From CAJBLF01 sp964613015 (GTDB taxonomy: Bacteria; Patescibacteriota; Gracilibacteria; Absconditabacterales; Absconditicoccaceae), in the NCBI GenBank assembly GCA_964613015.1, contig CAZTFP010000011.1, positions 1 to 44,509 of the forward strand: a DNA stretch of 44,509 nucleotides, in the 5' to 3' direction. Below, in pieces: positions 21,266-32,189 of this stretch (position 1 is the stretch's first letter; every line of letters begins with the position of its first letter). Under the pieces are notes generated by a model. The model worked only from the letters and a program-made list of their open reading frames with translations. It did no database searches and had not been told where the DNA came from. The position numbers and the translations under genes were made by a program.

Positions 21266-22408
21266 ATGATCAAGAAGATAGTAACTGGTATTCTTATAGG
21301 AGTTTTAGCGCTTTGCGGGCTCTATCTCTATTTTATGTATATGGGTGACACAAGTATATTACGAAACCGAATATGAATACATCAACTCTATACGGCTATA
21401 TTTTTTGTTTCTCTAGTATTACTCTATGCACTTCAATGAGGTAACAAAATATATAGATTTTTGATGTTTGTAATTGTAATTATTAATCTGTTTATCTTAT
21501 GATATGTATTTTTTAAAAATAATATTGGATTAAATACTGGTCAATTTCTCACATTATTTGGATTACTATTACTCGCATTAGCAATAACATACATAACCCA
21601 TTGGATACGTTACATTTTTATGAGTATTGTGGGAATTGGTATTGTATTTGTTTTATTGACAGGAATACTCCCGCTCTACGAAACTATGCCAAGTAGTCAT
21701 GATTTTATTTCATCACAAAAAGCAAAAATCATTAATCAATGAATGTTGAATAATTGAATCATAACTATAAAAAATGCTTTGGGAAGTAAACAAATACCAG
21801 TTAATACACTAAAAGAAAACGATATAAATCTATCTCAACCGACACAAATAAGTTTTGCAACCAAAACACAAACAGATACAGGACAAATATTTATAGATAT
21901 GGGAAATGGGTCTTTTATACATATTGATCCCCAATCAGCAATTACTCTAGAACAATCATGAAATAGTGTGGTAATGCAAATTCTGCAAGGAAATATAGAA
22001 TATTATATACCTCCAGAATTTTCATGAGCATTTCAACTTATAGGCAAATATACAGGGAAAAGCATCCAGGATATCCAAAACAATATTCGATGAAATTTGG
22101 TAAATCAATTCAAACAAAAAAAATCAGAATATTTTATCAATCAGATAGGGGGTAGTATGGTTTTAAATCCAACAATAAATAAAGTAATTAGTTTTTTCAT
22201 CAACACACTTTACAATATTAGTCCACAAACTTATCAAAAAAACTTAGATAATTATAATACCATTCAAAAATATTTTTGAATAACTACGTGATCGAATACA
22301 CCCACAATAACATGAGAAAATATTCAAAATATTTTAAATGATATCATGTCTCAAGTCAAAAAATGAGCAGGAGAGACAACAATAATCAAACAATTATTAC
22401 CAAAATAA
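21266..22408 (+). CDS. Polytopic membrane protein with FecR-like external domain
   Basis: 380 residues. Four to five membrane segments occupy the first 145 residues. The external part then contains GQIFIDMGNGSFIHIDPQS and AITLEQSGNSVVMQILQGN, which resemble the FecR domain pattern (stretch with acidic/Gly turns, then G-x-x-x-Y). It shares this plan with the protein at 19528 and the two may work together. Twelve or more TGA codons are read as Gly; under the standard code no piece would exceed about 130 residues. The ATG overlaps a TATAATG sequence, so its promoter probably lies further up. Confidence 0.5.
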
Positions 22409-22426
22409 AGAATATAAAATTTATTT

Positions 22427-22462
22427 AAAAAAATCCAGACTGGAAGACCAAAGTCCGGATTT
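22427..22462 (-). terminator. Terminator of the 34-residue basic gene
   Basis: AAATCC-a-GACT (22431-22441) pairs with AGTC-c-GGATTT (22452-22462); on the minus strand it is followed by seven T residues. Confidence 0.7.
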
Positions 22463-22495
22463 AACGATAAATGATATTTATATCTAAATACATAA

Positions 22496-22600
22496 CTACC
22501 ACCTCCTCTGTTTTTGTAGTTTTTTTAATTTAGACAATTTTTTTCTTATTCTATTTTTAATAGTTTTCTTGGCTTTGGCCACTGCCTTACATTTTCTCAT
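22496..22600 (-). CDS. 34-residue highly basic protein
   Basis: Too short for most gene finders, but it has the full signals of a gene: GAAAGGA ribosome binding site 8 nt before the ATG (22608-22614), TATAAA-like -10 sequence about 30 nt before the start, and its own hairpin terminator 33 nt after the TAG. The peptide begins MRKCKAVAKAKKTIKN and ends KLQKQRRW; about half its residues are Lys or Arg, with one Cys. It could be a nucleic-acid or ribosome-binding peptide, but no known small ribosomal protein (bL36, bS21, bTHX) matches by eye. Role unknown. Confidence 0.6.
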   Translation of the reverse strand: MRKCKAVAKAKKTIKNRIRKKLSKLKKLQKQRRW

Positions 22601-22687
22601 AAAGTAGTCCTTTCTATAATTTTAGTTTGTGTTTTATATACATATATAGTTTAGGATAAATTAAGCAACAGATGGTGTATTTGCAGG

Positions 22688-25528
22688 TTAAGTGACATGA
22701 GAGGTAATATTGGTAAATATTGGTGTATAGTTTTTTAAATGCATACCATCAGAAGCATAAGCTATTTCTGTTGATTTCACTTCCTTGAAATTGTCTATAA
22801 GTGGACATTTTTGTTCTAAAGCTACCTTCCTTATTACACCATTAACTCTATCCACTTCAGTATCAGATAAAATACTTTTATCCTGACAATACAATAATGT
22901 AGAAAGAACGGCTTGTGTAGGTTTAATTTTCGTAATAATAGCTTCTAATGCTTGTTTTGTTGTATCACTAGAATATTTCATAGCGATATCATTGTATCAA
23001 GTAACAATAATACAGGAAGTATATTTCTGTAATTGTTTAAGTTGATCGGGGTTAGAAAGTTCAGCTAAAAGTGTCTTAGTGTTATATCATCTATGGTGTA
23101 TAGCATTTTTTAAACCAGCACCATAAAGACCTTCCATACCAGAATCACCAAATCAGGTCATATCAGCCATAGTTTTAGCTTCAATCTTTATAGTAGAAGC
23201 GACTTCAGGGGTGGTGATTATTTCTTGTGGAGTAGGAATAGTATTTACTGCTGTCAAAAATAGAGCCAAAAGAGCATCATTGTTAACCAACAAAGAAGGA
23301 TCTTCTTTTTGGGCAACAGTCAAAACAGGAGGTTTACCAAAATATTTCATCATATCATATCATATTTTAAGAATATATTTTTGTGTTTCTTTGGGAAGTT
23401 GATGAAGTGTTTTTTCGGTGATTTTTTGTCATCATATAACTCAAGGTCAAGCATTATAGTGAGCAAGTATATTTACCGTATTATCTCATGCGTCGATACG
23501 ATCTTTAAGAAACTGAGCACAAGCCTTAGCTCCTATAATAGGATTAGTATAGATTTTTTCATAGTCAGTCTCAGGATATCATAATTTTTTGATATATGTT
23601 TTTGCGGTATCAGGCATAAATGCAAACAATCATTTTGCTCAAGCCGAAGATCAAATGATGGTTTTTCCATCAGCCTTATAAAGTTGGCCTCAACTCTCTG
23701 TTATCATAAGATTGAGCATAACACCATAAGCTAAACTATTTTTTTGTTCCAAAGTATGGAGAAATTGAATAAATTTATGATTAGTACTATAGTTTTCTTT
23801 TGGTCAAGTAGACAATCTCACAAGTTCGGGATCGGTTTCATTGATTTCTGTGTAAGTGGTTTCTGCTAGTGATGGTGTATTTGATGGTATTTCCATAGAA
23901 GAACTAAAATCAATAGGAGAAAGTAATCAAATATTTACTCATTCTATGAAATATTTATCACCGACCAAACCTCACATAACCGCCAAAACAAAAGAATCCT
24001 GATGTACATTTTGAGATTTGATAAATTTATCATTGGGATCAGCGAGAATGGGGATAATATATTTTAGATATTTATCCACAAAAGCATCTTTATTGTCTTT
24101 TATTTTTGTTATATCTACCACAGGTTTATTACTTTCTGTAGTTATAACCTCAGGAGCAAATTTTGCAACCATGATAGGATTTAGTGTTGCTTTATCTAAA
24201 TTATCCACAAGAGATTTTTTAAGCCCAACATAATCAGTAGGTATTTTAGTTTTCATATTGTTTTCTATAGTAGTATCAGAAGCATTCAATCAACAAATTT
24301 TCCATACACTGGTAGCTGAATCATGAGTAATAGTGGAATCAATATTTTTTTTATACAGTGCAAAAGCAGCCGATACAAAAGTATTATCTATATGTAAATC
24401 ATCAAGTTTTTCTTGAATGTATTTTCTATGAAGTCATGTAAGTCCACCACGAAAACCAAGGACTCAAAGGACAAAATTAAGCACTCATCAATCTTTTTGT
24501 TCTCCAAAAATATCAGTAGGAAATTTCATACCCATCATTTCACCAAGATTTCAGAAAAAAGGAATATTTATATCCAAAACACCAGAAATTGTAGTAACCA
24601 AATCAGAAGCTTTATCTTGAAATTTTTCTCTAGTATCGAGAAGTTTATCAGCAGTTTTGAGTGATTTTTGAATAGATTCTATAGTTTTGGCTGTAATGGG
24701 TATTTTATCATTATTCACAATATCTTTTAATGCTTTTTTTTCATCATCAGAAAGATCTATGCCTATAGTAGAATCGATACTCAAAATAGTCTTTATATCG
24801 AGTTTATCTATTTCTTTTTGATTAGATCGAACAGATTTTTCCAGAAGTGTTTTGAATTTGGCTGGATTCATTAGTTCAGGTATATTTTTTGAGTTATTTA
24901 TGATACTTTTTTTATCAGAAAGATACCAAGTTATATTTTGGACTTTATTAGCCAATGTATAGAATTTATTAGCTGATCATAATTTTCCAAATGCTTTATA
25001 TAATCACTCAAATGCACTAGTTCACGAAGCTGTTTTAGTACCTGAAAATGCAGTAAAAAATTCGGCTGATCAATCAGCTCATTGTTGAGTCAATGTCTCT
25101 ATCATAGCAAACTGAATACCTACACTCATACTATTTTTGATACTATTAGGGAATCATTCCAATTCTTGATCCAAAAATTTTCTAACCACTTTATCTATAT
25201 TTTCAGCGAATTCTTTAATTTCTGTATCGGTTAATCATATTTCTATAAGTTTATGATACATCTCACTTCATTTGATAAATTCATATGTTTGATCAATATT
25301 AATATCTATTTCATCCTTAAGATTTTTTGTTTTATTTTTTGCATCGACAAGAATAAAATCTAATTGTTTCTTTAAATTTTTTATTTCATCTTCCAATTTT
25401 TTTTGTTGTTCTCTAAGAGTGTCTTTTTTAATTTGTTCTGTTTCAGCCAAAATTTTGGAATTTAAAATATTCAATTCTTTGGTTTTAGTCTCTATATTAT
25501 TTTGTAATGTTTCTTTACTATTAGCCAT
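22688..25528 (-). CDS. Lytic transglycosylase fused to SGNH hydrolase
   Basis: 946 residues. Residues 1-80 form a Lys/Glu-rich coiled coil without signal peptide. A long mostly helical region follows. A transglycosylase (SLT) domain begins near residue 600: ITESGG with the catalytic Glu (about 610), SAGAKGLFAFMPDTAK and LAHYNAGPG. The C-terminus is SGNH-like: FGDSGMEG with the Ser (about 794), TGYNDIA (about 844) and DGMHLKNY with Asp/His (about 925). Transglycosylases cut glycan strands; SGNH esterases can remove O-acetyl groups that block them, so the fusion would unlock and cut the wall. The two activities are inferred from motifs. Eight or more TGA codons are Gly. Apparent lack of a signal peptide is odd; it might be a phage-like or specialised-secretion substrate. 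Confidence 0.8.
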
Positions 25529-25623
25529 AAAAAAAGAAAATATAAATTATTCTGATTATATTCTTTTTTTTAAAAAAAGCAAAAATCTGACCAAAAATCA
25601 GATCTATTCTTTTATGTATAAAA

Positions 25624-25700
25624 TGGAGCAAGCGACGGGACTCGAACCCGCAACCTCTTCCTTGGCAAGGAAATGTTCTAGCCAATTGAACTACGCCTGC
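25624..25700 (-). tRNA. tRNA-Gly (anticodon GCC)
   Basis: Minus strand begins GCAGGCGTAGTTCAATTGGC and ends CGCTTGCTCCA with encoded CCA; the 7-bp acceptor stem closes. The anticodon loop TTGCCAA gives GCC (reads GGC and GGU). It is an ordinary glycine tRNA; the UCA-anticodon tRNA-Gly needed for UGA is not in this window. Confidence 0.95.
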
Positions 25701-25762
25701 ATCTAATGTTTTTTATTTTTTTATTATATATTTCATAAATAAGCTTAAATTAGGTATATTTT

Positions 25763-26173
25763 TTATATTTCTATAACTTCTATATTTTTTTCATTTTTTT
25801 TCTTTATTACTTTATCAGTGACAAGAATATCTGTCCATGCTAATAACGTCAAAATAACTCATAATACTTTAAAAATATCACCAACATAGACATAATGAGT
25901 AATATCATTCAAAAGAACAGTATCTCAAATAACAATCAAAGCCAAACCAAGGACAAATAATGTCGCTTTAGTCAATCTAAAATGTACAGGATAAATACCA
26001 AAAAGGATAAACAAAAACAAACAAATAATTATCAAAATAACATAATATAAGGCATTAAACTCGATAAATCAAGATTGAACTATTATAATATTTTGAAAAA
26101 ATAAGTATGCTAAATACCCAATAAATCATCAAGAAATAATACTTATAATAATTCTTTTAATTATATCTTTCAT
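25763..26173 (-). CDS. Small integral membrane protein
   Basis: 136 residues with four hydrophobic segments and a Lys/Glu-rich C-terminal tail (KKKNEKNIEVIEI). Five or six TGA codons are read as Gly, two in tandem in the first membrane segment, a common arrangement in this window. No family is recognised. It lies between tRNA-Gly and the pilin genes on the same strand, separated from the latter by an AT-rich non-coding stretch. Confidence 0.65.
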
Positions 26174-26548
26174 CTGATTAAAGAAAAAATAAACAGCAAA
26201 GATATATATATTCAAAATATATATTCAATTGATAATTTAGATCCGCTTATTTATTAATATTTATTTATTTATAAATTAATTTAAATAATATTAATAATAT
26301 ATTATAATAAGATTTTATTAACAATACGTCAAAATACACATAATAATAAACAAGAACCTTATTTTATATAAAATAAGATAAAAAATTAAAATGTTAGATT
26401 GTTAAGAAGTATTTTACAAAATAAAAAAATACATTATAGTATGTAATATATAACAAATAGACTATATATAGACAAAAAAATACCCCATAAAGAGTTTAGT
26501 ATGTTTTTTATAAAAATGGTGTATCAAAAAAATGTTAAAAACTCTAAC
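26174..26548. other. Very AT-rich non-coding stretch with hairpin
   Basis: No gene is supported. Bases 26200-26480 are almost entirely A and T in short alternating runs and could be bent or easily melted DNA. At the right end (26491-26545) a stem, with GAGTTT pairing AAACTC, probably ends the pilin transcript on the minus strand. Its core words AAAAATGGTG and AAAAATGTTAAAA recur at 43015-43040. Confidence 0.4.
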
Positions 26549-26923
26549 CTATAATAAATTTACAATAATTCTGACTATTGCATAAGAAAATATTGCCACC
26601 AAAATACCAATCAAAGCTCACATTAGTAACTTATTTGCTTCTTTCATTTTTGCTGGATCTCATTGTGCGGTAATAAGTTTTATTCATCAATAAATTAACA
26701 CTCCCATACATATAGCTCATATAGAAAATCGTAAATAACTATTAATAGTTTGGATAGTACTAAAAACTGTGGATTCATCTCACTGAATTTGAGTAGGACC
26801 AGTTACTATTACATCTTGCTGTCATTGACTAGAAGGTACTTCTACCACAATAGCAAATGTAGAAAAAAGACTCATCAAACCAAAAACAGTAAATAATATT
26901 CCGTGAAAAAAGTTTTTAACCAT
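26549..26923 (-). CDS. VirB2/TrbC-like pilin subunit
   Basis: 124 residues: a cleavable-looking signal segment (about 5-27), a short external loop, then two membrane segments joined by a small hydrophilic loop. The stretch GVLIYGGIKLITAQGDPAKM and the following LLMGALIGILVAIFSYAIVR is the pattern of CPR pilin-type membrane proteins related to TrbC/VirB2, in which GG-IK-x-x-T/A-A-x-GD precedes the second helix. Six TGA codons are Gly, two forming the GG pair. Located just downstream of a second, larger pilin-like gene and PilT; together they suggest a surface pilus or conjugation-type filament. Confidence 0.65.
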
Positions 26924-26947
26924 ACTATATAAATATAAAATTAAATA

Positions 26948-27619
26948 TTAATTTCAACCAAGAGAACTTACAGTAATTGAACTTATAAGATTAATAATAC
27001 CCAAACTCATAAGAGATATTAGTATTCAAACCACGATTAGTGTTATATTTTTTTTTGCATCTTTTACTTCGGCTCATTTAGAAGATTCAATAATTCGCAT
27101 TATTCCATTAAATATAACCATAGTTACAGAAAGAACCATAGTTATTCTTAGTAAAAATTTAGCTATTCTTACAATCAATGGTGCTTCTGTAGTAATAGAA
27201 CCTTGAATGATACTAGTACTATAAGATCATCATAAAATATTTGAACAAAAAATAGAGTCACTTCAGGTAAATCACACAGAATTTTTTTGTGTCGTAATGG
27301 TACTTTGAGTTATTTTTTGCCCATTAACGGTACATGTACCACCACCAAGATTTAAATTTACATTTACACCCACTCATTGTCTCAAAATTTCATTCCCTAC
27401 AGCATTTTTTCCTGCTCACAGATTAATAATGGTTTCATTAGTCATTGCTGGTTGAAATGCTTGTTCCAAAAGATCTGGTTGAGTAGTCGCAGCATAAATT
27501 TTATCACTCAAAATATAAATAACTATAGAGGTAAGAAGTAATAGAAAAGTAAAAAACATAAAATAAAACGTTCTATACGATCTCAGATGATATATAAAAT
27601 GATGATGAATCTTTTTCAT
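26948..27619 (-). CDS. Larger pilin-like membrane protein
   Basis: 223 residues. An N-terminal membrane segment (about 18-38) is followed by an external region of about 90 residues with two Cys (in GGGTCTVNG and IFCSN, a possible disulphide) and then two membrane helices joined by SSKGAEVKDAKKN. The helix-loop-helix end has the same plan as the VirB2/TrbC-like gene 24 nt downstream, so it may be a variant subunit, a tip protein or an assembly partner. Several TGA codons are Gly. It is 5 nt downstream of the 27625 gene, so it is clearly in an operon with it. Confidence 0.55.
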
Positions 27620-27624
27620 AAATA

Positions 27625-28035
27625 TTAAATTTGAGTAAGTAAATCATCTGCTTGTTTGTTTTCTATTTCCTCATGTTGTGCTTCCTTCTCTTTTATTGCT
27701 TCCATTTTTTTTGTATATACCATATCTTCCCATTTTTGAGTATATTTAGTGTTGAGTTCATCTTTTTTTTGTTCATATTTTTGTTCAATTTCATTGAGTT
27801 TTTGTTTTTCTCTTGTCAAAATATCTCTCAATTTATCTATCTGATCTTTATTCATCATAGGAAGAAGATTAAACCATGATTGTTTTTCTTCAGGATTATC
27901 CATAGACTTAGAATTTAATACCAAGATGATAATATCTGGCATACTAGATAAAAACTCATCAGGAATAGTAAATTTTTCTGCCTTTTCCCAGAGCTCTTCA
28001 GGTAGTTTTGTTTTTATAAGATCCATATTTGCCAT
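27625..28035 (-). CDS. Hypothetical helical/coiled-coil protein of the pilus locus
   Basis: 136 residues, no signal peptide, no TGA codons. The first half has LPEELWEKAEKFTIPDEFL and the second half is a charged coiled coil rich in Lys, Glu and Gln. Family unknown to me. The ATG at 28035 is preferred over a TTG six bases upstream. Its 8-nt spacing from the upstream gene and 5-nt spacing to the pilin-like gene place it in the PilT-pilin operon, perhaps as a cytoplasmic assembly factor. Confidence 0.65.
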   Translation of the reverse strand: MANMDLIKTKLPEELWEKAEKFTIPDEFLSSMPDIIILVLNSKSMDNPEEKQSWFNLLPMMNKDQIDKLRDILTREKQKLNEIEQKYEQKKDELNTKYTQKWEDMVYTKKMEAIKEKEAQHEEIENKQADDLLTQI

Positions 28036-28042
28036 AATCAAC

Positions 28043-28408
28043 TTAGAAAAGGGAGATAAAACGATGTCGTAATGAATAAAGTTTGGATATATATCAGGTA
28101 GATGTTTTTTTTATTTGAGACGATGATATTGGTTGTTCTGATGGTAAAGAAGATATATTTCATAAAATTTTTTCTGCTTCATTAATTTCCTTAGTATGAT
28201 ATATTTCGGTTTTTAACTGGATAACGGGGACTTGTTTCATATTTTTTTTCATATTTTCTATCTCTTTACGAGAGATATGTTGTGTATATGTTCCTCCTCT
28301 ATATGATCTTGGTATATCCATAAACAAAAGAATAAAACAAGTAAATGATAATATAATATATACATCCTTTTTTTTATTGTACTGTAGTTCAAAATAACCA
28401 TTCAACAT
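28043..28408 (-). CDS. Hypothetical single-pass protein overlapping pilT
   Basis: 121 residues, no known family. One hydrophobic segment near residues 16-30 is followed by a polar, Lys/Ser-rich region. Two TGA codons are Gly. The ATG at 28408 makes it overlap the end of pilT by 35 nt in another frame; a start further in (ATG at about 28354) would remove the membrane segment. It is in the PilT-pilin operon. Confidence 0.5.
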
Positions 28409-29444
28409 CTTTTGGATCGATAATTTGTTTATCTATAAGTCTTTGTGCATATTTTTTGAGATTAATCATACCGATAAGTGAAGATGTCTCTATAATACTG
28501 TCTATTTGATCTATTGCTCTTTTTCTAATATTATTTTTAATAGAGGTTGTATTGATCATAACCTCAAATATTCCAACTCTAGAATTTCCATCCTTGGTTT
28601 TGACTAAAAATTGAGACTGGATTCCTATTAATGATTCAGCCAACCTATCACTAACACTACCCTGTATTTCTGGAGGAAAAAATGAAATATATCTATTCAC
28701 AGTATTAGCAGCAGAGTTTGTATGAAGTGTTGAAAATACCAAATGTCATGTTTCTGCTAGACTAAGTACTGATTCTGCAGTTTCTCTATCACGAATTTCT
28801 CCTACAAAAATAATATTTGGATCTTCACGCATAGCAGATCTTAGTGCATTACCAAATGATCGTGTATCATGTCAAATTTCTCTTTGGGAGACAATACACT
28901 TTTTCGGTTCAAAAATAAATTCAATAGGATCTTCTATGGTGATAAGGTTTTCATTTCTTGTTTGATTTAAATAATCAATCATAGCTACAAGCGAAGTTGA
29001 TTTACCAGATCCTGTAGGACCAGTGACCAAATACAATCATTTTTTAGCAGAAAGAATGTTTTTTTTGATACTATCAGCGATATCGGAAAAGATGAGTTCT
29101 TCAATATTTTTGGCCATAGCATTGATTTTTCTCATAACAACACCAATTCTTCCTGTCTTAAAAAAAGAATTTACTCTATAGGGCACACCATTTTTTGATA
29201 CAAAAGCAAAATCAGCTTCTTTATCACCGAGGAATTTATCAAATCTTTGTGGATTTCCTTGGAAAAGCTGTCTAAGGACAATTTCCATAGATTCATTACT
29301 TAATTTGCCCGCACTTTCTTCCCTAATAATTTCTCCATTACTTCTGTAAGAGATACTTTCTCATCAGGATAAATGAAGATCAGAAATATTTGGATTTTTT
29401 TCTATCAAGGTGAGGATTTGTTCTATATCAAATGAGTTTGCCAT
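28374..29444 (-). CDS. pilT: Type IV pilus retraction ATPase PilT-like
   Basis: 356 residues, the PilT length. N-terminal domain with ISDLHLSGGESISYRSNG; ATPase core with Walker A GPTGSGKS (about residue 141), Asp box and Walker B IIFVGEIRD, and the His box HLVFSTLHTNSAANT. PilT hexamers pull pili back into the cell, driving twitching or DNA uptake. TGA gives Gly in SGG near the start; with code 25 the protein runs past a TGA to end EWLFGTTVQ. It is the first gene of a minus-strand operon with two pilin-like genes. Separation of PilT from PilB is uncertain but the length and absence of a long N-domain favour PilT. Confidence 0.88.
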
Positions 29445-29882
29445 AATATACTCAACATAAATAATAAAGCATAAAGAGCGAAGATAGTATTCAGATTTTT
29501 ATCTTGCACATTTTATTTTATATCCAATCTAATTGTACCCAGAAACATAAATTTTGCAAATTTTCACAGACCCAAAAACAAAAAGGTTTGACTTTTTATT
29601 GTTTTATGATTACTACCTCAGAATAAATATGTGCTACTTTGGTTCTAAATTGACTTTGTTTAATACTTTACACAAATGAATAACAACTAATAAAAACGTC
29701 ATTTTAGCTTGATGTTCAGCTAAAATATACTATACATAAAATGTAAATTTGAAAAGAAATATACGTAAGTATGTCAAAATTCAATCTATAGGTAAAATAC
29801 CCTACTTGTGCTGATTCATACGTATAAATAACAAACAAAGAAGAAATATTGGGAATATTTTTTTATTTTATCAGAAGAAAAT
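29445..29882. other. Divergent intergenic region (pilT / LCP)
   Basis: No gene is supported in these 438 nt. The one clear structure is a perfect 9-bp hairpin ATTTTAGCT-tgatgttc-AGCTAAAAT (29701-29726) not followed by a T-tract on the plus strand. Promoters for pilT (minus) and the LCP gene (plus) must lie here; TTGACT words occur at 29588 and 29648 but no convincing -10 partner is seen. Confidence 0.35.
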
Positions 29883-31361
29883 ATGTTTTTGAAAAAAAAG
29901 AAATTCAGAAACAAAACCATAGGAGAGGTAAATAATTATAATTCACGTAAACCATTTTCATGATTTGCCGGAGTGATTAAATTTTTTATTATCCTTTTTT
30001 GTGTTTTTTTGGTATTTTTTGTGGGTAAATACGTGATACAATGAGCACAAATACTTTGATGATATATCGGTAAATCAACGGTAAGTGTGGTATCAAGTAC
30101 CATGGGTGATGATATGATCAAAGACGAATTCTGAAATATAAATGTCATGATTGTCTGATTTTGATGACAGGGACATGCCTGATCATATCTTGCAGATTCT
30201 ATTATGGTCGCATCATTCAATCCAAAATTATGAGCTGTTACTATGATTTCTGTACCCAGAGATCTTTATGTGTATAATAAAGAAGAGAAAACTATAGGAA
30301 GAATTAATGCAACATTTTCTCACAGTTTAGGAAGAAAACTTGATTTTAGTACAGGAGCCAAAGCGCTCTCAGACAAACTAGAAGAAATTATGGGAATAAA
30401 AACCCCATACTATGCACTGATAGATTTTGAATGATTCAAAAATATTATAGATACATTGGGTGGTATAAACATAGATGTTCCTGAAGAGCTTACAGATTCT
30501 ACATATCCAAAAAACGAAATGCAAATTATGACCGTTCATTTCGATACGGGAGTACAAGTTATGAGCGGAGAAAGGGCTTTAGAATATGCTAGATCAAGAC
30601 ACTCTACTTCAGATTTTTCTAGATCATTGAGACAACAATTGATTGTTAAGGGGGTAATGAATAAACTCACAGAGAATGGGCTAGGAAATATAAGTAAATT
30701 AAAAAATCTCTATAGTGATTATACCAAAATGGTAACCACAAATGTTTCTCTCAAAGAAATGCTTGGTATAGTAAAGTATGCGTATAACCTCAAAAATATA
30801 TTTTCTTTTTGATACACTACTGAATGTTCAAATATTATCTATAGGTTGTCCTATCCTGGATGTTTTCTTTATACACCACCAAGAGACTTATTCAACTGAG
30901 CATCAGCTATTATTCCTGATGGATCAGAGTCAAATAATGTATCATTTTATGATTATACCAAAAATTTTGCATTTTTTGTTGCTCACAATCAAGAATATTT
31001 GATAGAAAATCAGAAGATAGAACTTCTCAATGGAATAGACAAGAAATTTGCCAAAACAACACTAAAAAAATCAGAATGATTTGCAAATAATCTTGCTATT
31101 AAGCTCAAAAAATATGCATTTACCATTGTTAATGTGCAAAACTTTTCTCAGACACTTTCTGGTACGACAGTCTATATTCTAGGCACATGAGAATATAAAA
31201 ACACAGTTAAAATGCTCAAAAACTTTATTCCCATTGATGAGGTGGTCACCACTCCAGATCCCCTTTTAGTTCAACAATATACGGGAGTAGATATGTTGCT
31301 CGTGATGGGTAACAGTTACATCACCCAACTAGTAAGCAATCCATTTAATTACTATAAATAA
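29883..31361 (+). CDS. LytR-CpsA-Psr family protein
   Basis: 492 residues. LCP enzymes transfer a polymer from a lipid carrier to peptidoglycan outside the membrane. Membrane segment at about 35-57; LCP domain with DSIMVASFNP, VTMISVPRDLYV, GGINIDVPEEL and the hallmark ALEYARSRHSTSDFSRSLRQ (about 238-257, containing the phosphate-binding Arg). A C-terminal LytR_C-like domain (VNVQNFSQTLSG and after) follows. About twenty TGA codons are read as Gly, among them three in the VGFGGQG stretch. The gene leads a plus-strand run with rnc and secF; rnc follows after 26 nt. Confidence 0.92.
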
Positions 31362-31387
31362 GTTGGTTTTATTCTGTTTCAATTACT

Positions 31388-32119
31388 ATGTTTGACCAAG
31401 TACTCAAAAAGAAAAAAGACATTATAGGTTATTTAGCAACATTATGAATACCGACAAAACAGATACAGGATGAGGAACTTATGATGCTTGCATTTGTCCA
31501 CAAATCATATGCTGCTGACTACAAAGATGTATTTACTCACAACGAAAGATTAGAATTTGTGGGTGATGGTATTTTAGGTGCGATAATCAACAAACTCCTC
31601 TTCATCAACCACCAACAAATGGCAGAATCTGATTTAACGCTTTATAAGATAGCGTTAGTTAGAGAAGAAATCCTTGCAGAGATTGCCAAAGACATCAAAC
31701 TCAATGAAATGGTATTCATAAGTAAATGAGAAGAAAAAACCCAAGGGAGACAAAAAGATTCGATTCTTTCTGACGCGTTGGAAGCATTGATTTGATATCT
31801 CTATATAGATCTTGGAATTGATGTGACAGAACAATTTATCAAAACACATATATATACCAAATTAGAACAAATAGAAAAGAATCCAGTTAAAAGTTATAAG
31901 ACAATGATCCAAGAAATAGTACAAAAAGCACACAAAGTCGTTCCAGAATATAAGGACATCGAGCATAAAGTTGATGAAAAATGAAATGTTACAGAATATA
32001 AATCAGAAATATATATTATAGGCAAAAAGATTAGTGAGTGACTAGGTTCCAACAAAAAAAAAGCCCAGGAAGAAGCAGCGAAAAAATGCTTTGAAACAAT
32101 AAACAAAGTAAATATCTAG
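31388..32119 (+). CDS. rnc: Ribonuclease III
   Basis: 243 residues. Cuts double-stranded RNA, including rRNA precursors. Catalytic motif NERLEFVGDG (about residues 52-61) and the second acidic site SDALEALIG (about 127-135) are intact; a double-stranded RNA-binding domain occupies the last 70 residues (KSYKTMIQEIVQ to KKAQEEAAKKC). Five TGA codons are Gly. It could process the stem-forming arrays described around 43062-43770, since S23-type intervening sequences in other bacteria are removed by RNase III. Confidence 0.96.
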
Positions 32120-32173
32120 TCTTACTCTTGAAAAAACACCATAAATACATACAGTTCTTAACGTTTTTTAAAA

Positions 32174-32179
32174 TATAAT
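32174..32179 (+). promoter_or_regulatory. -10 element of secF, probably leaderless
   Basis: TATAAT ends 10 nt before the secF ATG at 32190, leaving room for at most a few nucleotides of leader. Confidence 0.5.
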
Positions 32180-32189
32180 TGATCTGACA

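Noticed and set aside
25624..25700. tRNA-Gly as the UGA-reading tRNA
   Set aside because: Its anticodon is GCC, which cannot read UGA; a UCA anticodon is needed.
26200..26480. Replication origin in the AT-rich stretch
   Set aside because: No DnaA-box cluster (TTATCCACA-like) is seen and no dnaA/dnaN nearby.
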